Assembly: GCA_034509925.1 (NCBI GenBank) | Contig: CM067534.1 | Coordinates: forward strand, 3,831,501-3,895,500 | Direction of reading: 5' to 3' | From: Hirudinaria manillensis | Lineage: Eukaryota; Annelida; Clitellata; Hirudinida; Hirudinidae | DNA length: 64,000 nucleotides | Shown here: positions 41,901 through 54,826 of the stretch, in pieces | Numbering within the stretch: the first letter of the stretch is position 1 | Layout: every line of letters begins with the position of its first letter | Translations under genes and position numbers: made by a program | Notes under the pieces: generated by a model | Told to the model about the DNA's origin: nothing | Seen by the model: only the letters and a program-made list of their open reading frames with translations | The model's database searches: none

Positions 41901-44900
41901 GACGTAATTCCATCAACTGGAAGCAACTGTTTGAGAAACTTTAAGAAAGAATTTTCTTAATTTGGCTTTTAAATTTGAAGGAATTATTTAACGTTTGATT
42001 CATTTCAATCATATTTTTATTGAATTTCGTCGGATTTCAAGGACTGCTTCAGAAAAAATCAAATTTAAACAAACCGGAAATTGTTCCGTGGAACGAACGA
42101 ATGAGTCTGCCTAAAGGGGTTTTTTTGCTGCCGACAAAAATCTTTGATTGGCTGTTAAACGTGGACAGTTGTCGGCCTGGCGATGGAAATTCAAAAATTA
42201 CGTTCAAATTTTAGAAGCTATTTGTATTTGTTTATCCAAATTTCAGCCTTTTCTCTTAATATTACGGTGCAATTCTTTTTTATTACTATTTTTATGGAAC
42301 ACGAGAAGAATTGGTTATTGTTCATAAAGCTCTTATCGTGCAGAGCCACAAAGCTCGTGATATCGTAAAGCACTCAAATAAGCCGAACAAGTGATTTCAT
42401 CAATCCAAACAATCCATCAACCAATTACCAGTTCCTCTCAATCATTCTCGGAAGCCCAATCGATGCCATGGAAGGAAAGTTAAAAGAGCAAAAAGAATTG
42501 AAATAAGTTTAGCAATAATGGAAGGGTACATGATAAATGGAGGTCGAGGTCAACAAAAGGTCGTTTAACTCAGACTGGGGAGAGGGAATCAATTGCATCC
42601 TATAAGCAATATTATTCTTACTCCGGAAATGAATTCTCGATTTCTGGCAAGCTATAAATTGATTTTTAAATTGCAAATAAAAATTACTTTAAGAGTGATG
42701 TTGGAATTAACAGATGTTTTGTTATTAAAATTATTTTATTAATTTTATAATTAATAATTTTTTTTTAGAGTTATGGAGTGTAATACACATAAATATAACC
42801 CCTTATTGGAGAGTATCCTTTTCATATGAACGTGGATGAAGCTGACTAAATTAGAAAGTGTCACTATTTGATTGCGTGACCAAAACTTTAACCTTTCCTC
42901 TGCAATAAGAGAGAAAGCGCATTCGGCAAATGAAGAGAAAATAAACGTATGCAGCGCCCACTGAGAAATAGGCCTATTTGGTCATTTGAATGTAATTTAA
43001 TTTTTATTTAGAAGAAAATTATGTCCTAGAAATTTCAGGAATTCGTGGACTTATTTGGGAAGCTTGCCGGAATATTCGTTGGATTGAGGAGTTGATTAAA
43101 CGCTCCTTTAAATGGGTTTTTTTAATGGCTGGCTCTGGAAGGACTGGCAATTTCTAGAGAGAAATAGAAGCGCTATCGAGTCAGGAATACGGAAACGCTG
43201 ATGAATGAAAATTCCTTGTAATAGACTACTTTTTCTTCTGCTTTACTTACCGGGAGGATGCTTCGTCTGAGTTTCCAGGTCGTCTATCTGAATGGAAGAG
43301 TTGGCTCCGTGACGATAGAAGCGGACGACGTGATACTGTCCGTCGTTGACCTTTGCCACGAGATTTCCTATTGGATGGTTGACGGCGCCGAGATTGTAAA
43401 CGACAAACAGGTTGCCACCTACCTGAGTTTTCAATCGAAAGTACGACTAAAATGCGTTGTGAGGAATTCAATTTATGGCTTACAATTTCAAGGATAACGA
43501 CGTGAGAGAATTGCCAGAGCAGTAAAAGTCCGATTGCACTACAATCACGAAACGACAGGCAAGAGTCGAGAAACCACTCCTAGCACCGAATACGTTGATG
43601 ACAAATACCGAGGTCTCGTCAACTTTTGACAGACCACCAGACTACCTTGAAATAAATCTTTTCCACTTTTCAAACGTCGGACATGCTCGAGTGCGAATGC
43701 ACTTTTCATCGAAATGATGAAACACAACTGCTTTGCTTTCCAACGACTCTTTGACAGAATGCGACAATCTGCAACCGTTTGATTGGACGAACCAAAGTAG
43801 CTACACGAATGACAATAATGACGTTCCTCGGAACGCCTGAGTTCGTGCTTTGAGTTCTTTCGACATTTAACCTTTTGCCCCCTACTGCGGAGCCACCACC
43901 GGTTTGAACGAAATTTTTCTCGAAATATTAACACTCATAATTTCGCTGACGTCACGCTCAATTTGCTCATGATATAGCGCATAATTTCCCGACTCCAAAT
44001 AAGGAATTATATCCGAGTTCGCACTTGAAACAAAAGCCCCAAAAGAAGAAACTTGCATGGAGAAGTCTCGGTCATCGTCACGCAAAACCCTGGAGATGGA
44101 AACGAGTTGAAGGTAAACTTAATTTGCAAACGGATCGGACAAGTTGCCGTCTTTTCATTTTTCTATCTAAAAGTCGCAATTACGTCATCGGATTGGACTT
44201 GTTTTCGGATGGATTCATTTTAGAAGTTTTGCACTTTCTGCTTTAATTCATTGATTTAATTAAATAATTTAATTAATTAAATTAATTTATTTAATTCATT
44301 TATTTAATTAATTCAAAATAAACAGAACGGAAGAAAAAGAAAAGAAAATTTGAACGTTTTGAGTTTAAACCGTTTCGGGGCCCCATTTTAAAGAATAAAC
44401 GTTTTTAATCGGACGAAATAACGAGGAAAAAAAGAACGCATGCGGATGCAACTTTTGGTGCGGAACAATGATGATGATGATGGTGGTGGTTATGACGATG
44501 ATGATGACGATGACGACGATGATGATGGTGGTGATGATGATAGTGGTGGTGGCTATGACGATGATGATGATGATGACGACGACGGTGACAACGATGATGA
44601 TGATGATGTTGGCAATGGCTTTAGTATCCACAACACGGCATTATAAAACCATTAAGTGATACTGACAGAAACTGTCTCCCGGTTCCATATCTCAGCTCTT
44701 CAAGTGCCAATCCTCTGGAAATGGCTTTATAAATTTCTTTAAAATTAACTTTGAATTCCCCGATCCCTCTCTGCATTTTATCCGTTCCAAGCTTTTATGG
44801 ATTTTTTACGCATTTGTTTATTTTTTAAATTTTGTACCTTGCAGGATTATTATTATTATTATTATTAATATTATTATCGACAGAATAATTGATTTCGGTT

Positions 44901-47874
44901 TATTTTTAATCCGGGGCAACTCCGCCATCATATTAAATCCCCGTACGTTCAGTCCCTTTTTCTCATCTTGCTCACCAGGTGGCCTACAACTCATTCTGAA
45001 GTGGAGTCCAACACGTCTGACCACAGACAACAGCAACAAAAACAACAGCAACAATTACACGTCCAAGTTGAGTTCTTGCATATATGTGAGTGAAAATTCA
45101 CTCATTCCAATCCTGAAAATGTTTGAAAATTGATTGAAAATGATTGAAAATCATGAATAATTGTTTGAAGCACTTTTCGATAACACGATTAAAATATGGC
45201 GGCATAAAATATGCAACCCTCCATCGCTACAATCTCATTTTTAGATTAAAAATATGCTTATTATTGCACTATTGAGGCTTTCTTTTTACAAGATATTCTG
45301 ATGCGAAAAAAAGAACAGAACAGTGTCATGGTAAGAACCAAACTGGTAAGACTTATTAATTTATTTACAATATTTATAAATATAATATTTAATATTTATA
45401 TAATAAAATATTATTATTTAATTTAATATGTATATAATATTTAAAAATATAATATATTTATAATTTATATATATTTAATGCTTTTATAATATATATTTTA
45501 ATTTATTAATATATATTTATAATTATTTATATATATTTATAAACAATATTTAAAAGCTGATGGGGTTGTTATTATTCTTTAATTAACTCCAAATCTTTTG
45601 CTAATGTTATCAATTTGCACTGATTGTTATCATCTGAACGACTTATCATTGCAGGTCGAGTGGCGTTGATTGATTCGATTGACGTGATTGATGCCCGGCC
45701 TTGCAGTCGATCGTCAGCAATCAGTTAAGTCGTTGTTGTTGTTATTTTTTTTTAATTTTAAGTTTTTTTTGTGTGTTTTAGTTTCAAATCGAAGTATTTT
45801 CGTTCTATGAATTTGCATTTGGAAACAGACGAGTTGTATTAGGTAAACAACAAGTTTCATTAGGCACAGATAGAGAGAGAGGGGTAGGTTTCTCCAGTCT
45901 GAACCGAAGATCTTCATCGGGACTTTATTTTCAGCAGGTCCGAGGATCTGCTTTGCATCTTGTTTTTCCACGACTGTCTATGACGTAATCAATTTTCTTA
46001 ACGTCAATAAGTCGATTGGAACCCAAGTAGTGGATCGATTGGCTGTCCTTAGGGAAAAGATTTGTGTCCTCAACGTACGAACCATTTGCATCAGAGGCTG
46101 CTTCATCCGGGCTCCACTTTCCTTTTCTTCAAGGGTTCTCCGACTGTGAGTTAATCCAGATTTAAGGTCTTCCTACTTTTGTGCCGAGGTCTCACATAAT
46201 TGAACGTACATCATACAGCATGTACTAGCGCTGTACTTCGGCACGCGTGTGTAGTTTTCATTTAACCGGCTCCACGTGTTCTACGTGTAATTATTATTTT
46301 TAATTATTTCTTAAATATTACCTTTGTTCTTATCAAACCAAGCAGTTGTATGGTTTCGAGTTGGTGAGTTGGCAAAGCTCGAGAATAAATTTATTGGCTG
46401 GAATAAAATTCAATAAAATATTGTAAATTAATAAATTTATTGTTAGAAATAAAATTTAATTAAGAAAAATTGTTTAACAAAAAAATAAATAAATATATCC
46501 GATTACGGAAATAAAGAAAAAAAATGGCTACCAGTTTGAAATCAAGGAAATCATTTGTGGTGGCGCTGGTCACGTGAACGATGGTTGCATCCGATTGGGT
46601 GGTCAAAATGCCGAAAGCCACCTGGTCCAGAACCGAGTCCCTTATCTGGTCTGTATCCATGGTGACGGATATCAAACCCCCTTCGGAGCCAAAAGTGAAA
46701 CTGTCGGAATCTGCAAAACGGAATTTCCATTCACGGAGGCAATTGAGAGTTAATTACAGTTTGTTGGTTTCGCTTTCTCGTTCGGATTCTTTGCCGCGTC
46801 GAGTAGTTGCTGGATTCTGTTTTAAAGAAGAATTTGAGGCAAAATGCTGTTCCTTATCATGACTAATTGGCCATTACGACTCATAACCATCTTTAAGCGG
46901 TAGGCTTAAGCCTCTCCGATGGTCTAACAAGAATTTATCACAGGCATTGGTTACGTGGAAAAGTTCATAAATAGTTCAAGGTGGCGATAATAATAATAAT
47001 AATAATAATAATAATTCAAAGAGGTCACTCGATCCGAAGGTTTGAACGACACGAACTGGGGATGATTATTATTATTATTTTTTTTTTATTCCACGATCGT
47101 ATCCATTATTGCTTCCGTTCAGAGGTGACTTCGTCGAGTTTTGCTCGAAGCAAAAACATGAAAGCAGAAGCTGCAAAGCGAGGTCTGAATGAGTCTGTTG
47201 TTTTAGGGACAAACGTGATAAAGTCTTGATTGATGCTGGACGATCAATTGACAAAGGAAGACACAAACTTCCTGGCCCCACGATAACCTTCCTGATTTCA
47301 GAGACATTAAAACTCCACGGATGAATCGAGGATGAATGCTCTGGTAAACGACCTTCAAATTGAGATAGAATCTGTGGTGACGACCACGACGACGACGATT
47401 GTTGTTGTTGTAGTTGTTGTGATGATGACGATGATGATGATGATGATGAGTTTATGGTTTGATGAGGCTGTGGTTTTAAGAGTTTTTTTCATAAAATTTA
47501 ATTTCTCATTCTCACATGAGCAAAGAATACTTCCCGTCGAAGAGAGAGAGAGAGAAAAGAAAAATTTTCAAAATGATGGCTCACTGATTCATGGATTCGT
47601 GCAGGCCTGACGTCGCGTCACGACAAACATGGCAACCACGACGGTCATTCGTGGAATTAGAAGATTCATAAAAAAAAAATTAATTTAAGAAGAATTAAAC
47701 GAAAAACATCTTGAAAAACAAAAAAAATGGACGTTAAGTAATTAATCAGCAGCTGACCTAAATTGCATCTGTATCCGGTGAATGACGTCATATCGCAGAT
47801 GCACGACGACGATGACGTGGACTCATCCTCCGTGCACACTCCACCGTTCCAGCAACTGGTTTCTGTACATCGTC
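38990..47874 (-). CDS. NRXN: Neurexin, 3' portion (EGF, last LNS domain, TM, cytoplasmic tail)
   Basis: Minus-strand exons: 47874-47758, 46710-46532, 43422-43251, 42176-42075, 41831-41717, 39596-38990. Joined phases are consistent and give about 430 codons. Exon 1 here is an EGF-like module (CTETSCWNGGVC … GYRCNL). The next four form a laminin-G/LNS domain equivalent to LNS6: DSFTFGSEGGLISVTMD, DGQYHVVRFYRHGANSSIQI, GRQLSTFNSQSKIFVG, GLFWNGLHILQMAAS. The last exon has a Ser/Thr-rich stalk with Cys residues, one transmembrane helix (about 28 residues, FSWFWSLGVLGAMIGG…), a GSYEVDE motif typical of neurexin tails, and a terminal KNKEWYV, a PDZ ligand like the EYYV of vertebrate neurexins. Known role: presynaptic or cell-surface adhesion receptor that recruits CASK/Mint-type PDZ scaffolds. 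Introns are long (2.2-3.1 kb). The 5' exons with the other LNS domains and the signal peptide were not found. Confidence 0.88.
44466..44620. repeat. (GAT)n-rich tract in a neurexin intron
   Basis: Imperfect GAT/GAC/GGT triplets over about 150 bp, open in several frames only because of the repeat. Confidence 0.9.
45341..45560. other. Extremely AT-rich stretch (TTTATA-type)
   Basis: About 220 bp composed almost only of A and T with TATTTATAATATAT-like words, inside the intron between the second and third identified neurexin exons. No coding sequence. Confidence 0.7.
46986..47015. repeat. (TAA)n microsatellite
   Basis: Nine to ten AAT units in the neurexin intron between the EGF exon and the first LNS exon. 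Confidence 0.9.
47383..47452. repeat. (ACG)n/(TTG)n/(ATG)n triplet tract
   Basis: Consecutive runs of ACGACGACG, GTTGTTGTTG and GATGATGATG in a neurexin intron. Confidence 0.85.
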
Positions 47875-48283
47875 CTGGAGAAATCGAGGAAATGTCAATT
47901 AAAAAACCGATGCTTCTTATTAGACAGTCGATCGAAGGCGGCATGAAATAAGTTTGCATTTTGAAAAACCATAAACTTCTGGCGCGAGAAGAATGCTCCA
48001 GAAGGAGTTCAAAGGAGTTTTATGGCTGGATTTCTGGATCCTACCCAGTCTTCCAAGCAAGACGGACTCCCTGGATTATAAATTATCCATTTCTTGTTGC
48101 TGTTCTTCTTTTAACTTTGTTTTAATTACTCGGCACAACGTGTTTATGATATTTTGACTGACCAGTTTTCATTTTAATAATTTCCTGGAATATTCTGCTT
48201 GAGATTCTCAGGAGGAGTGCTGTTCAGGGCTCTTGGTGAATGCATGGGTACCGGATGTGCTTGTACTGGTAGTGATACTATTT

Positions 48284-48345
48284 ATGGTGGTGATGATGAC
48301 GAAGAAGAAGATGATGATGAGGATGATGGTTGTGATAGTAGTCGT
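48284..48345. repeat. (GAT/GAA)n triplet tract
   Basis: Imperfect ATG/AAG/GAT repeats. Confidence 0.8.
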
Positions 48346-48802
48346 GTCACAGGAAGTGAAGGAATTCGTTAGTGACACAATTTCAGAGTGGCTGTTGTTA
48401 ATGCTGCTCCACGATTCACCACCATACGTTCCATCTCATCGTTCTTCATTCACTTAAATCTTAAATCACGTGTTGCGCTAATTGATGTCTCCAATATTTT
48501 GGCGGCCATTATTCCAGCGGAACTTGTCACAGAAGCGAATTAATCGAATATTTGGAACATTTAGAAAAGAACATTTTGTCCGATTTTTGACAAAACATTT
48601 TTCGTTCAGGAATTGTTGATGTTTTTATTAATATCTTCCATTTCCTACCTTCATATCTGTCGCTTTTATCATCCATGTTTTATCGGCCACGGCGGAGTTG
48701 CGTTTATAAATAAAGTTCCCTGACAATGTGTGTATTGTATTCTTAAAAAAAAAATAAACCCGGCAATTAGCATGTGATTAACATAATATTTAATATTAAT
48801 AA

Positions 48803-48921
48803 CAATGGTGATTATAATATTGATATTTATTATGTTAATGAATATAGCAATGGTGATTATAATATTAATATTTATTATGTTAATGAATATAGCAATGGTG
48901 ATTATAATATTAATATTCATG
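48803..48921. repeat. 45-bp minisatellite, about 2.6 copies
   Basis: Units starting CAATGGTGATTATAATATT at 48803, 48848 and 48893. The first two are nearly identical, with one G/A change; the third is cut short at about 48921. Confidence 0.9.
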
Positions 48922-49049
48922 CGATTGCAAGGCCTCAATTTCGAAGATGAACACACCGAACGTGATCTTCAATGTACTTAAAAACAAATCCTTAAATAAA
49001 TACATTAATTACTTAATAATTCATTAACAAAATATTTGAGTGACAGTGA

Positions 49050-49170
49050 TTATGATGATGATGATCATTATTGAGTTATTATTATTATCATCATCATCAT
49101 TATTGTTGTTATTATTATTATTATTATCATCGTCATTATTATTGTTATTGTTATCATTATTATTATTAGT
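49050..49170. repeat. (ATT)n/(ATC)n triplet tract
   Basis: Mixed TTA, TCA and TTG triplets over 120 bp. Confidence 0.85.
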
Positions 49171-49427
49171 ATTACTTAAGTCAAATTGAAAGCGGAAAAA
49201 ACACAAATTTTCCCAGTTTTCGTTTGAACAATTGAATTCAAGTTTCACTTTCGAATCTCATCCACTTGCAAGATTAATAACAAGCCATTAATATGGCCAT
49301 AAATAAATGAACGAACTCGAAATTATCGGGGAAAGTAAAATGACGTCATCAATAAAAATATTTTTACAAAAAAAATTTAAAATCTCACGTGACCAACGAA
49401 TTTCGATCACCACACCCGTAATATCGG

Positions 49428-49530
49428 TGATGATGAAGATGACGATGAAGATGATTGATGATGACGACGACGATGAAGATGATGATGATGATGATGACGA
49501 TGATGATGATGACGATATTAATGATGGTGA
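49428..49530. repeat. (GAT/GAC)n triplet tract
   Basis: About 100 bp of imperfect GATGATGACGA repeats; the poly-Asp reading is a repeat artefact. Confidence 0.85.
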
Positions 49531-49755
49531 TCTTTATTTTACTTAGCTCCATTAAACTCTGAAAATGGCAAAATAAAATGCTTGAAAAATGCCGACACGA
49601 AAGTCCGAAGACAATCTTCATTAGGATCGGAAAAAATTGAAGAAGCGATGAACGAATATAAACTGTTCCTGCTAATTTTGAACTACGATTTGAACTGAGA
49701 AACACGACTTTGAACAAAACTCACATCAAATGAATCAATTTTTCTTTTTAAATTT

Positions 49756-49838
49756 TATTATTATTATTATCGTTATTATTGTTATTATTAGCAGTAGAAG
49801 TAGTAGTATCGTCATTATTATCATTATTATTATCACCA
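49756..49838. repeat. (ATT)n/(AGT)n triplet tract
   Basis: TTATTATTATCG followed by AGTAGTAG and TTATTATTATC units. Confidence 0.8.
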
Positions 49839-50068
49839 ATTTACAAACAAAAGTTTATTTGAAATGTCGATATAAATAAAGAAATCGCTTTATCGGACGT
49901 TATCACTATCTAGTTTATCAATTCAAACTCAATCCATATGTAGCGCGAAACACTGCAGACGAGGCTGGAGTGTCTCCACTTAGTTTTGGAAAGATTCTTT
50001 GGAATTGAGTTGAAGCCTAATTGTCAAATTGCTCGCATCGATGTATGTTCTTTCGATGTTTTCACGGA

Positions 50069-50090
50069 CGAGCGGATGTTTTGCCGCTCG
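50069..50090. other. 7-bp-stem hairpin
   Basis: CGAGCGG and CCGCTCG are separated by 8 nt. GC-rich within AT-rich surroundings. It is followed by A/T-rich sequence rather than a T-run, so no terminator role is proposed. Confidence 0.4.
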
Positions 50091-50529
50091 TTTGAAAAAT
50101 TTTCTGTCTTTTGTTTAGACGGGAAAATTTTCTTTTTAACAAAAAGAAAAATAAATAAATAAATTCACTGAAACCGAGAGAAATGCTCACAAAGAAATTT
50201 ATATTTTTCTTTCTCTTCAAAGTGGTTCCTTTAAAAACAACGACGACTTTCGTAACGAAAACATTGGATTTCAAATTTTCAAAATGGCCGACGATATTAT
50301 TATTATTATTATCGTTCATAAACTTTTAAATTAAAAGCTGATCAAGTTTTTAGGCTTTTTTAAAAAGCATTTATTTATTTTTACTAATAAATCTTCGAAA
50401 TTGTGGAATTAAATCCATGATGAAACCATGTCCTCGAATGTACGATTAAGAGATTGTCACAAAATAAATGCTTCCTCCTAATGGCTTCAGGAAGTTATTT
50501 GGTGATTGAAATGATTTTGATTGAAGATT

Positions 50530-50880
<351 letters not shown>

Positions 50881-51730
50881 CAATCTAAACGCTCGTTAGA
50901 ATTCACTGCTTGTTAAAGATAATTTTGATGCATTTTAAAGCGAACGTTCCATTGAATTGTCAGAGATGCATCAATTCAAGGGGTAGATGGATGTCTGGGT
51001 GGTGAATTGTTGCGAGATGAATTGCTTGTAGGCTGTAAATCTTATACGAAAGTCTTATGGTCATCCATGAATCCCTGCGATGAACAATTGCGAAGGGGGA
51101 AATTGATCGAAGAAAGGTGCTGTATATCAATCAAAAGGACCAACCAGTCATAAATAAGTACCGGTCGTAAGATTTTCTACTTTCACTTTCGAAAGCACTC
51201 CATTAATAGAAACTCTGGGAAAAACCTCGGTTCGGTCTGATTTATTAAAGTTCTTATCGGTTGTTTCTTTTTTATTTTTATTTATCTATTTTTTTTTTTT
51301 TGAATCTTTGTTACCTGAGAAGTTGAGACCTCCCCCTGGAATTAATGAAAAGAAATATTTACGGGCAAATTGTGCGTTGCTTTGCTTTGCGTGCGTGGAA
51401 GATGTTTATGACAATTTATTCCCCAATGGTGATAAACAAAAGACAATAATAAACAAAAGACAACAATAAACAAAAGAAGGGACGAAAAAGAAACGAATAA
51501 ACAATGGACGACTGAATTCAATGCGAAACTGGCGACTCATTAATCTCACGAGCTTGATCGAGTGTGTCTCATCGATGCTTCTCCGGAAACTTGCAACTTG
51601 TCCCGACCATGAATATTCATGAATTTCTATTTGCTGAACGCAAATTGCAGTCTGCCATTCCTTCTTACGAGGACATCCTCTGGGCAGATACATCACGTCA
51701 TCATTATCACCATTCACGGATCTCTTCCCT

Positions 51731-51760
51731 CCCATCCATCCATCCACCCACCTACCCACT
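51731..51760. repeat. (CCAT)n-like short array
   Basis: CCATCCATCCATCCACCCAC run. Confidence 0.7.
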
Positions 51761-52574
51761 TTCTCTATCATCAACTTCACCACCGATACCAACATTATGG
51801 TCACGTAGGGCCATCTTTTTTTAACTTTGCGGAAATGACGTCATGAGGGTGTATTTTGAGTTGTTGTTGTAGTTGTTGCTGCTGTTGGTACATCAACACG
51901 AACCTGTCGCGCGTGAAACTCCTCATTCTCCCCACCCCCTGTTAAGTTATGCGCTACATAATTCGGCTTTTATTCGGTCTTCATAGGCCGGCGCTTGATT
52001 TTATCGCTTCCTCGATGGACACCTCCCTTCTTCGTTGTTCGAGTTTCGTTCTGTTTCAACTAATTTTACTGATTTATTTCATTTATTTATTAATTTATAA
52101 ATTGTTATCCACAGAAGTTCACTTTTAGTGGAACGCATTAAATATTCCACGGCCTAATAAAGTATGCGCTATAAAAAGCTATCGAATGTGCATTTGCTGT
52201 AAAAGAAAAAGGACAACCGTCAATGTCGATGCATTAATTTTGGGTTGCAAATAATTTTTCGATTATCGTCCTTTTATTTTTAATTTATTCTTCAATTCTT
52301 AGGGAAAAAAAAATTTAAAAACGTGAAATAAGCTCTGAATTCAAAGGTCCGGCAACGTTCATCAATAATTTCTTGCGATTATTATCGGACAATTTCCATT
52401 AAATTCAATACTTTTGTCTAAATTAATATTAAATTTAAACGAAGTAATTAATCAAATAATAATAATAATAATACATTAAATTTGAAATTAAACTGAGGTT
52501 TTCAATTCCTCGTTCAATTTTATTTTAATAAGCCCACAAATAGGTTTTCAAAATGATTGTCCTCATGACGTATC

Positions 52575-52678
52575 CCCTCCTCATCCGCCTCCTCCTCCTC
52601 CTCCTCATCATCATCATCATCACCATCATCATCGTCATCACCATCATCCTCATCATCATCGTCGTCGTCGTCGTCGGC
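52575..52678. repeat. (CTC)n-(CAT)n-(CGT)n triplet tract
   Basis: CTCCTCCTC shifts to CATCATCAT, then to GTCGTCGTC over about 100 bp. Confidence 0.9.
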
Positions 52679-53095
52679 TGGTTAGTTATTATGATAACTA
52701 ACCAGCATGAAAATAATAACCGTCGTCATCGTCGACGTCATCGACTTGGGCCTTAATGCCTCGCAATACTCGGGGATCTCTGAACTCCCAGAACCCACTA
52801 ACGATGACGCATCGACTCCAGATTTCTGTCTCCAGGTCCAATGTATTTCCACCTCCTCTTGGAAACCGTGGCTCGCTTTCCACCTCGTTCGTTACTCATT
52901 CATCGCTCGGTCCTCTGCAGCGTTGCGTTAATTAATTTTCATAATTTATGCCTAATCAATTATTCATCCGTTATAATTATTTTTATTTATCACTTCCGGG
53001 AGAAGTTCGCCTTAATTGGATAACCCTCGCAAAGTGATAAGTTGGAGTCTACGGCACGATCGGCATCGTCGTAGTCTTCATCAAAATCGTATCGT

Positions 53096-53150
53096 TGCCA
53101 TCATCATCATCATCATCAGGATCACCATCGTCGTCATCGTCCTCCTCATT
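53096..53150. repeat. (CAT)n/(CGT)n triplet tract
   Basis: CCATCATCATCATCATCAGG followed by ATCGTCGTCATC units. Confidence 0.8.
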
Positions 53151-53381
53151 GGGAGAGATAGTGTTTAAAAAAGAGTTTCGGATTGCTTGATCGGAATTCG
53201 CAATTTGTAATTTTACGGAGATTTTTTTTTTCCAATTTATTCTCGAAAATTCATTTAAATTATAAATTAATAATGAACCTTGCATTTCACATTAAAACTT
53301 AATTGTTTAGATGACTCATTTTGATTATGTTCATTTTTTACAATATTCTTGTCTAAATCTCGCGTTATAATTATAATAATA

Positions 53382-53476
53382 ATTATTATTATTATATTAA
53401 TAATAAATATATTATATTAATTATTATTATTATTATATTAATAATAAATATATTATATTAATTATTATTATTATTA
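53382..53476. repeat. AT-rich tandem repeat, about 38-41-bp unit
   Basis: Two consecutive copies of a unit running from ATTATT repeats to AATAAATATATTATATTA, at 53382 and 53420 (the second has one extra ATT), followed by a partial third. Confidence 0.85.
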
Positions 53477-53985
53477 AATTGCAAAAAGTCACCCACGTGG
53501 TTTCCTCTCCAGGTGGCAGCAGCGACTCGACCAATTGGAATTCTCCACCGCAACACAACATCAGTGATTGATCGAAACCGAAATTAAGTTCAAATCAGGG
53601 GAATTTCCAGGAGTTTTAAATAGAAAAAAAAAGAGAAGAGATTTTTTTTCTACAGTTGAAATGAGAGGTATAAGGATGTTAATTTCGGCCGAGGTGAAAT
53701 TTTCCCAAATGTGGTGATGTCATTTTCATTCCCACGGTTTCGGTTTCTGGTCCGGTAAATTTAATTAGAAAATTTATTTTTTTTTTTGTGCAGAAATTTC
53801 CATGCCGCATCACGTGATCACCTGCTACGCTCCAATGATTTCTTCTGGGAAAATAACATGGCCGGGTGAGATTTTGAGGAAAAGTGTTCGCATCCAGAAA
53901 AGGGAAGCTTCAAAGTGTTTGCAAGACTTTGGAGGCTCTGAAATTGCACGCAAAGTGGGAGATGAAAGAAGAAACAAAAAAAGAT

Positions 53986-54062
53986 GGCGATGATGATGAT
54001 GATGATGATGGTGGTGATGACGACGACAACGACGACGGTGACGATGATGACGATGATGCCGA
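53986..54062. repeat. (GAT/GAC)n triplet tract
   Basis: Imperfect GATGATGATGGTGATGACGA repeats. Confidence 0.85.
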
Positions 54063-54771
54063 TAAGTACGTATTTATGTCGATGTTGATTGCGAAAACAT
54101 AGGTGGCCGTAAAGATTAAAACGGTGTGAGACGATAAAAGATGGCGATCATTCTTGACGGCCTCGTTCGTGTTGATGAGAGTTTGAGGTCCGAGCGACAA
54201 TGGACGACGCCTGACATTTCCAGTAGGAGTTTACCGTGGACGTCACAGGAGAAGACAATAAAAGCTGGCGATAAAAGGCGAGAGGGAGATGGAAGAAGCA
54301 ATTGTCGCTTGGGTCTTGCGCCGTGGAAAATACGATTTATTCCCCTGATGACCAATAACACGCATCTCGCAAATAACGGCGCATAAATCTAATACGGCAC
54401 TCTGTAAACATCGCCTGGACGGGAGGAATGGACGTTTCCATGGAGATGTTTAATCACTTCCTGTTCGCGGAAGAATCGATTGCTTTCCCATTCGTATTCA
54501 TTTGCTAGAAGAAGATGAAGAATAAGAAGAATAAGAAAAAGAATAAAAAAAGCTTTAAAATTTGAAACTTTGAAGCTGAGAAATTGCCACGAACACGAAT
54601 CGCAGCCATGAAATCTCAGAAAGCCATTGTTTGGAATTCATTTGTTTCTCTTAATCGTCTGCTCAAACGAATTGAGAGCTTAAAAAAGCTGCTTTGAGAC
54701 ATAAAAAGGCAATCTTCCACCGTGTTTCTCTTATAAAATGGAACTCCTGAATGAGTGAATGAATGGTTGGA

Positions 54772-54826
54772 AGGATGGATGGACGGACGGATGGATGGAT
54801 AGACGGGCGGATGGATGGATGGATGA
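54772..54826. repeat. (GGAT)n tetranucleotide array
   Basis: GGATGGATGGACGGACGGAT with GACG/GGCG variants, about 55 bp. Confidence 0.9.

Noticed and set aside
43545..43934. 129-codon minus-strand frame just upstream of a neurexin LNS exon
   Set aside because: No LNS or other motif, and the phase-consistent neurexin exon begins at 43422 with its own acceptor.
49307..49546. Acidic poly-Asp protein
   Set aside because: Product of a GAT/GAC triplet repeat, as at 44466-44620 and 53986-54062.
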